DNA of 64,000 nucleotides from assembly GCF_016908525.1 (NCBI RefSeq), contig NZ_JAFBEB010000013.1:1-64000 (forward strand), written 5' to 3'. Source of the stretch: Brevibacillus fulvus (GTDB taxonomy: Bacteria > Bacillota > Bacilli > Brevibacillales > Brevibacillaceae). How positions within the stretch are numbered: the stretch's first letter is position 1; the number at the start of each line of letters is the position of its first letter. The notes beneath the pieces were generated by a model that made no database searches, was not told the DNA's origin, and saw only the letters and a list, made by a program, of their open reading frames with translations. The translations under genes were made by a program, and so were the position numbers. Below, piece by piece: positions 60,832-64,000 of this stretch.

Positions 60832-62454
60832 TTATTCAACCGATGCCCATTTGTAGTCGACATTTCCCAAGCCGTCAATGACAACGTCTTTGACTTTGTC
60901 GCTCTTCACCCAGGAATCGGTGTAGAAGTAGATCGGCGCAATCGGCATTTCATCCATCAAGATTTTTTCCGCCTGGGCCAGATCTTCTTTCCGTTTGTCT
61001 TCCGGGTCCGTCATCGCTTGCTCCAGCAATTTTTTATACTGTTCATTTTCCCAACCAGTATCGTTGTTACCGGTTGTTTTTTCCTTAAACAAGTCAAGGA
61101 AGTTGCTTGGATCGTTGAAATCGCCTAACCAAGCATTGCGTCCCACTTGGTATTTCCCTTGATGCAAGTCTTCGATATACACTTTCCATTCCGTATTGGA
61201 CAGTTTCACATCAATATTGAACGCTTTTTTCCATTGGTCCTGGATCGATTCGGCAATTTTTTTGTGAGCGTCTTGCGTATTGAAAGAAATCGTGATTGGC
61301 GGCAGCTTGCTGATACCGAGTTCTTTCATCCCTTCCGCCAACAGCTTTTTCGCTGTTTCCACATCATTATCCTTGAAATAAGGCGCAGAAGCCAGCGACA
61401 TGGATGGCGGCACAAAACCCATCGCCGGTTCCTGATTCAACTGCGTCACATTATCGATAATCGCCTGGCGATCAATCGCATACGCAAACGCTTTGCGGAT
61501 CTTGGCATTATTAAACGGAACTTGTTCGGTATTGAAATTGTAGAAATACGTGCCGGCAATCGGTTGAGAAATGATTCTGCCTTGATCCTGCAAGGCCGGA
61601 ATCGCATCAACCGGCAAAGAACTCAATGGCGACCCTGCCCAATCCAGTTCGCCGTTTTCAAACATGGACAGTTCCGTGTTTTCGTCTTCAACCATGGAGA
61701 ATTCAATCCGGTCCAGCTTCACGGTATCCTTATCCCAATAGTTGTCGTTCTTCACGAGTACCATCTTGTTTTTATGTTCCCAGCTCTCCAGCTTGAAAGG
61801 ACCGTTTCCAACATGGGTTTTCGCCTCATTCGCCCATTTTGGATCAACTTCCACCACTTTTTGGTTCACTGGATAGTAAGTATAAAAGGAGGTCAGCTCC
61901 AGGAAGTACGGGGTTGGATGTTCCAAAGTCACTTGCAGCGTTTTATCGTCAAGCGCTTTTACCCCGACATCGTCGGCTTTCGCTTCCCCTTTGTTGAATT
62001 TTTCCCCGTTTTTAATGTAATACAATTGATATGCATAATTGGAAGCAGTTTTTGGGTCCAACGCGCGTTTCCAGGCAAATTCAAAGTCTTTCGCGGTCAC
62101 AGGATCGCCATTGCTCCATTTGGCATCGCGCAGCTTAAACGTATACGTTAATTTATCGTCGGAAACTTCGTAGCTCTCCGCTGCAGATGGGACAATCTTG
62201 TTATCCTTGTCAAAACGGGTCAACCCGTCAAACGTAGCGCGCACTACCGCACCGGAGGTCGTATCTTCAGCCAACCCCGGATCTGCTGTCGGCGGCTCGG
62301 AATGAAGATTGAGACGGATCACCTTTTCTCCCTGCGACGAGGAAGAACTGTCAGTCGAGGCAGCAGAATCAGTGCTACCCGGGCTTCCGCAGCCGGCCAA
62401 TGCAACACTGAGAACGAGAACGGAGCTGACAATTGATAAAAAATGCTTTTTCAT
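60832..62454 (-). CDS. Oligopeptide ABC transporter substrate-binding lipoprotein (OppA type)
   Basis: A 540-residue lipoprotein with lipobox ALAGC (Cys about 22) and a Ser-rich linker. The class-C binding fold shows LHSEPPTADPGLAEDTTSG (about 51-69), SYEVSDDKLTYTFKLRDAKW, FEFAWKRALDPKTAS, GNGPFKLESWEHKN, and FNTEQVPFNNAKIRKAFAYA. It is closer to OppA than the 5576 protein. No permease or ATPase genes adjoin it, so it probably feeds a transporter elsewhere. ATG 62454 follows AAAGGGGG. Confidence 0.92.
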   Translation of the reverse strand: MKKHFLSIVSSVLVLSVALAGCGSPGSTDSAASTDSSSSSQGEKVIRLNLHSEPPTADPGLAEDTTSGAVVRATFDGLTRFDKDNKIVPSAAESYEVSDDKLTYTFKLRDAKWSNGDPVTAKDFEFAWKRALDPKTASNYAYQLYYIKNGEKFNKGEAKADDVGVKALDDKTLQVTLEHPTPYFLELTSFYTYYPVNQKVVEVDPKWANEAKTHVGNGPFKLESWEHKNKMVLVKNDNYWDKDTVKLDRIEFSMVEDENTELSMFENGELDWAGSPLSSLPVDAIPALQDQGRIISQPIAGTYFYNFNTEQVPFNNAKIRKAFAYAIDRQAIIDNVTQLNQEPAMGFVPPSMSLASAPYFKDNDVETAKKLLAEGMKELGISKLPPITISFNTQDAHKKIAESIQDQWKKAFNIDVKLSNTEWKVYIEDLHQGKYQVGRNAWLGDFNDPSNFLDLFKEKTTGNNDTGWENEQYKKLLEQAMTDPEDKRKEDLAQAEKILMDEMPIAPIYFYTDSWVKSDKVKDVVIDGLGNVDYKWASVE

Positions 62455-62485
62455 TCTCTTTATCCCCCTTTTCAAATCATTATTC

Positions 62486-62514
62486 ACTATACTGCTTTTT
62501 TCTATTGTTTTAAA
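62486..62514 (-). promoter_or_regulatory. Promoter of the oligopeptide-binding gene
   Basis: Minus strand -35 TTTAAA (62514-62509), 17-base spacer, -10 TATAGT (62491-62486). The upstream region is very AT-rich. Confidence 0.5.
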
Positions 62515-62605
62515 CTAAAGCGACTTATATTTAATCATTTTTTATTTATTTATAAAGAGATTTAAATGATTATAAAATTTTTGATCGAGTAGACTGCTGC
62601 TTGGC

Positions 62606-62645
62606 ATAAAAAAAGGTTGCCGAGATATATTCTCGACAACCTTTT
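62606..62645 (-). terminator. Terminator after metQ
   Basis: Minus strand AAAGGTTGTCGAGA / TCTCGGCAACCTTT (one mismatch) followed by TTTTATG. Confidence 0.87.
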
Positions 62646-62655
62646 CTCTCATTCA

Positions 62656-63513
62656 TTAGAATGCCGGTACAATCGAACCTTTGTACTGATCTTCAATGAA
62701 TTTTTTTACTTCAGGTGTATTCAAAGCTTTCGCCAATTTTTGGATCGCATCGGAATCTTTGTTGTCAGGACGCGCCACCAGGTAGTTCGCATAAGGAGAA
62801 TCGGAATCCTCCAACAACAAGGCATCTTTGGTCGGAACCAGTTGTGCTTCCAGCGCATAGTTGGTATTGATCAGCGCCAAGTCCACTTCATCAAGCACGC
62901 GCGGCAACATTGCTGCTTCTACTTCTTTAAATTGCAGGTTTTTCTTGTTTTCCACGATATCTTTTACAGTACCTTCAACGCCAACTCCGTCTTTCAATTT
63001 GATCACACCGTTTTTCGCCAGCAACGCCAAGGCGCGGCCGTTATTGGTCGGGTCATTTGGCACGGCAACGGTTGCGCCATCAGCCAATTCCTCGATTGAT
63101 TTGATCTTTTTGGAGTAAGCGCCAAATGGTTCGATATGAACCGGAACAACTTCCACGAGGTCCATGTTTTGATCTTTGTTAAACTGTTTCAAGTAAGGGA
63201 TGTGTTGGAAGAAGTTCGCATCCAGTTGTTTTTCGAACAATTGTACGTTTGGTTGGACATAATCGGTAAATTCTTTGATTTCCAGATTGATGCCTTCTTC
63301 TTTCAATTTCGGTTGGATAAACTTCAAAATTTCCGCATGTGGTACTGGAGATGCGCCAACTGTCAGCGTCACTTCCTGAGCCTGTTCACCGCCGCTTGCT
63401 GCGCCGCCAGCAGCGCCATTCGATTCAGGCGCCGGTTGCGATTCGCTCTTACCGCAGCCTGCCAGAGAAGCTGCCAATGCTAATGAGAGAAGGGAAACAA
63501 CAAATTTTTTCAC
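62656..63513 (-). CDS. metQ: Methionine-binding lipoprotein MetQ (NlpA family)
   Basis: A 285-residue lipoprotein that captures methionine. Lipobox SLAGC (Cys about 20), a Gly/Ala-rich linker, then LTVGASPVPHAEILKFIQP (about 49-67), QLDANFFQHIPYLKQFN, AVPNDPTNNGRALALL and INTNYALEAQL. AGGAGGAAT precedes the ATG. It follows metI directly, and metN is presumably just beyond the right edge. An S-box may precede metN but would be outside the window. Confidence 0.95.
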   Translation of the reverse strand: MKKFVVSLLSLALAASLAGCGKSESQPAPESNGAAGGAASGGEQAQEVTLTVGASPVPHAEILKFIQPKLKEEGINLEIKEFTDYVQPNVQLFEKQLDANFFQHIPYLKQFNKDQNMDLVEVVPVHIEPFGAYSKKIKSIEELADGATVAVPNDPTNNGRALALLAKNGVIKLKDGVGVEGTVKDIVENKKNLQFKEVEAAMLPRVLDEVDLALINTNYALEAQLVPTKDALLLEDSDSPYANYLVARPDNKDSDAIQKLAKALNTPEVKKFIEDQYKGSIVPAF

Positions 63514-63560
63514 AAACCATTCCTCCTAAAAAAGTATGTTAAGAAATATGATGATAGATC

Positions 63561-64000
63561 CTATCTGCGAGTAAAGTACGCAACCAGGCGGTCGCCAATC
63601 GTTTGCAGGATCTGTACCAATACAAGCAAGATGACTACTGTCACAATCATTACATCGGTTTGGAACCGCTGGTAACCGTAGCGAATCGCCAAGTCACCCA
63701 GCCCGCCGCCGCCGATCGCACCGGACATGGCCGTGTAGGAGACCAGCGCGACGGTCGTAATCGTAATGCCGGCAATCAGCCCGGGACGGGATTCCGGCAG
63801 CAACACTTTCCAAATGATCTGCCACTTGGAAGCACCCATGGATTGGGCTGCTTCGATCACGCCGCGGTCAACCTCGCGCAGCGAAGTCTCGACCAAACGG
63901 GCAAAAAACGGCGCCGCTCCGATCACCAATGGCGGAATCGACCCTTGAACCCCGAGCGAGGTCCCGACAATTAACCGAGTGAGCGGAATCAACATAATCA
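63561..64000 (-). CDS. metI: Methionine ABC transporter permease MetI (partial)
   Basis: The C-terminal 146 or so residues of the membrane permease of the methionine importer; the 5' part lies beyond the window. LIPLTRLIVGTSLGVQGSIP, PFFARLVETSLREVDRGVIE, the coupling loop AAQSMGASKWQIIWKVLLPE, and YTAMSGAIGGGGLGDLAIRY match MetI. An ATG at 63995 is internal, since MetI proteins are about 220 residues and this one aligns from the middle. It lies 47 bases before metQ. Confidence 0.95.
   Translation of the reverse strand, partial: IMLIPLTRLIVGTSLGVQGSIPPLVIGAAPFFARLVETSLREVDRGVIEAAQSMGASKWQIIWKVLLPESRPGLIAGITITTVALVSYTAMSGAIGGGGLGDLAIRYGYQRFQTDVMIVTVVILLVLVQILQTIGDRLVAYFTRR

Noticed and set aside
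61147-62151. 334-codon plus-strand frame opposite the oligopeptide-binding gene
   Set aside because: It is rich in Phe, Ile, Arg and His with no family pattern, and lies antisense to a clear lipoprotein gene.

Overview
The window is chromosomal DNA from an endospore-forming member of the Bacillales (Firmicutes). Spore genes are present (a gamma-type SASP, a CmpA-like peptide, a YdcC-like lipoprotein, a GerM-domain lipoprotein, possibly a SpoVIF-like protein). So are sigB with rsbTUVW, CIRCE-controlled groESL, an S-box riboswitch, and many TTG/GTG starts behind strong GGAGG ribosome sites. Gene order alr - mazEF - rsb/sigB - tex - sprT/cmpA and thiL - tsaE - tsaB - rimI - tsaD - ydiF follows the oriC-proximal layout of Bacillus subtilis. 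I cannot fix the genus; a Paenibacillaceae- or Alicyclobacillaceae-like organism is only an impression.

Layout. 1-310: leader of an rRNA operon that runs off the left edge on the minus strand. 316-11100: a peptide and acyl-amino-acid scavenging locus. Two M20 hydrolases on the minus strand diverge from two more M20 hydrolases followed by a complete Dpp/Opp ABC importer. 11178-12479: an unusual winged-helix regulator. 12636-14928: a TetR repressor and the drug exporter it probably controls, with three operator palindromes. 14984-17115: groESL with its CIRCE element. 17259-18993: a secreted CAP protein and a small secreted protein with overlapping 3' ends. 19113-23605: threonine aldolase, tatC-tatA, two molybdopterin-type proteins and 5-formyl-THF cyclo-ligase. 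23737-29979: ydiF and the divergent thiL-tsaE-tsaB-rimI-tsaD operon, with a DnaA-box cluster between ydiF and tsaD. 30001-33313: sprT, cmpA and SAM-riboswitch-controlled metE. 33350-43485: tex, sigB-rsbWVUT, mazF-mazE, alr, a YdcC-like lipoprotein, acpS and a gamma-SASP. 43650-51272: glutaredoxin, an ArsR regulator and a phosphate-uptake locus (pstSCAB plus a second pstB) in which a chemoreceptor gene is embedded on the other strand. 51472-60600: a DUF378 membrane protein, a GerM lipoprotein with a cell-wall amidase, an ECF sigma/anti-sigma pair, a NEW3 protein with an ABC-2 exporter, pirin, and two small probable sporulation genes. 60832-64000: an orphan oligopeptide-binding lipoprotein and the end of a methionine importer (metQ, partial metI).

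How parts work together. The left locus imports di/oligopeptides and hydrolyses them and N-acyl amino acids. metE and metQI both concern methionine supply. The tsa genes make the t6A tRNA modification. The rsb genes form a partner-switching cascade on SigB that lacks the usual stressosome proteins. The pst genes carry PhoP-box-like repeats before pstS and before the second pstB. No mobile elements, CRISPR arrays, prophages or tRNA genes were seen. I found no wholly new multi-gene system. The best leads are the ydiF-tsaD DnaA-box cluster, the chemoreceptor inside the pst locus, the cyclase-like regulator next to the Dpp operon, and a phased repeat shared by the mazE and rsbT promoters.
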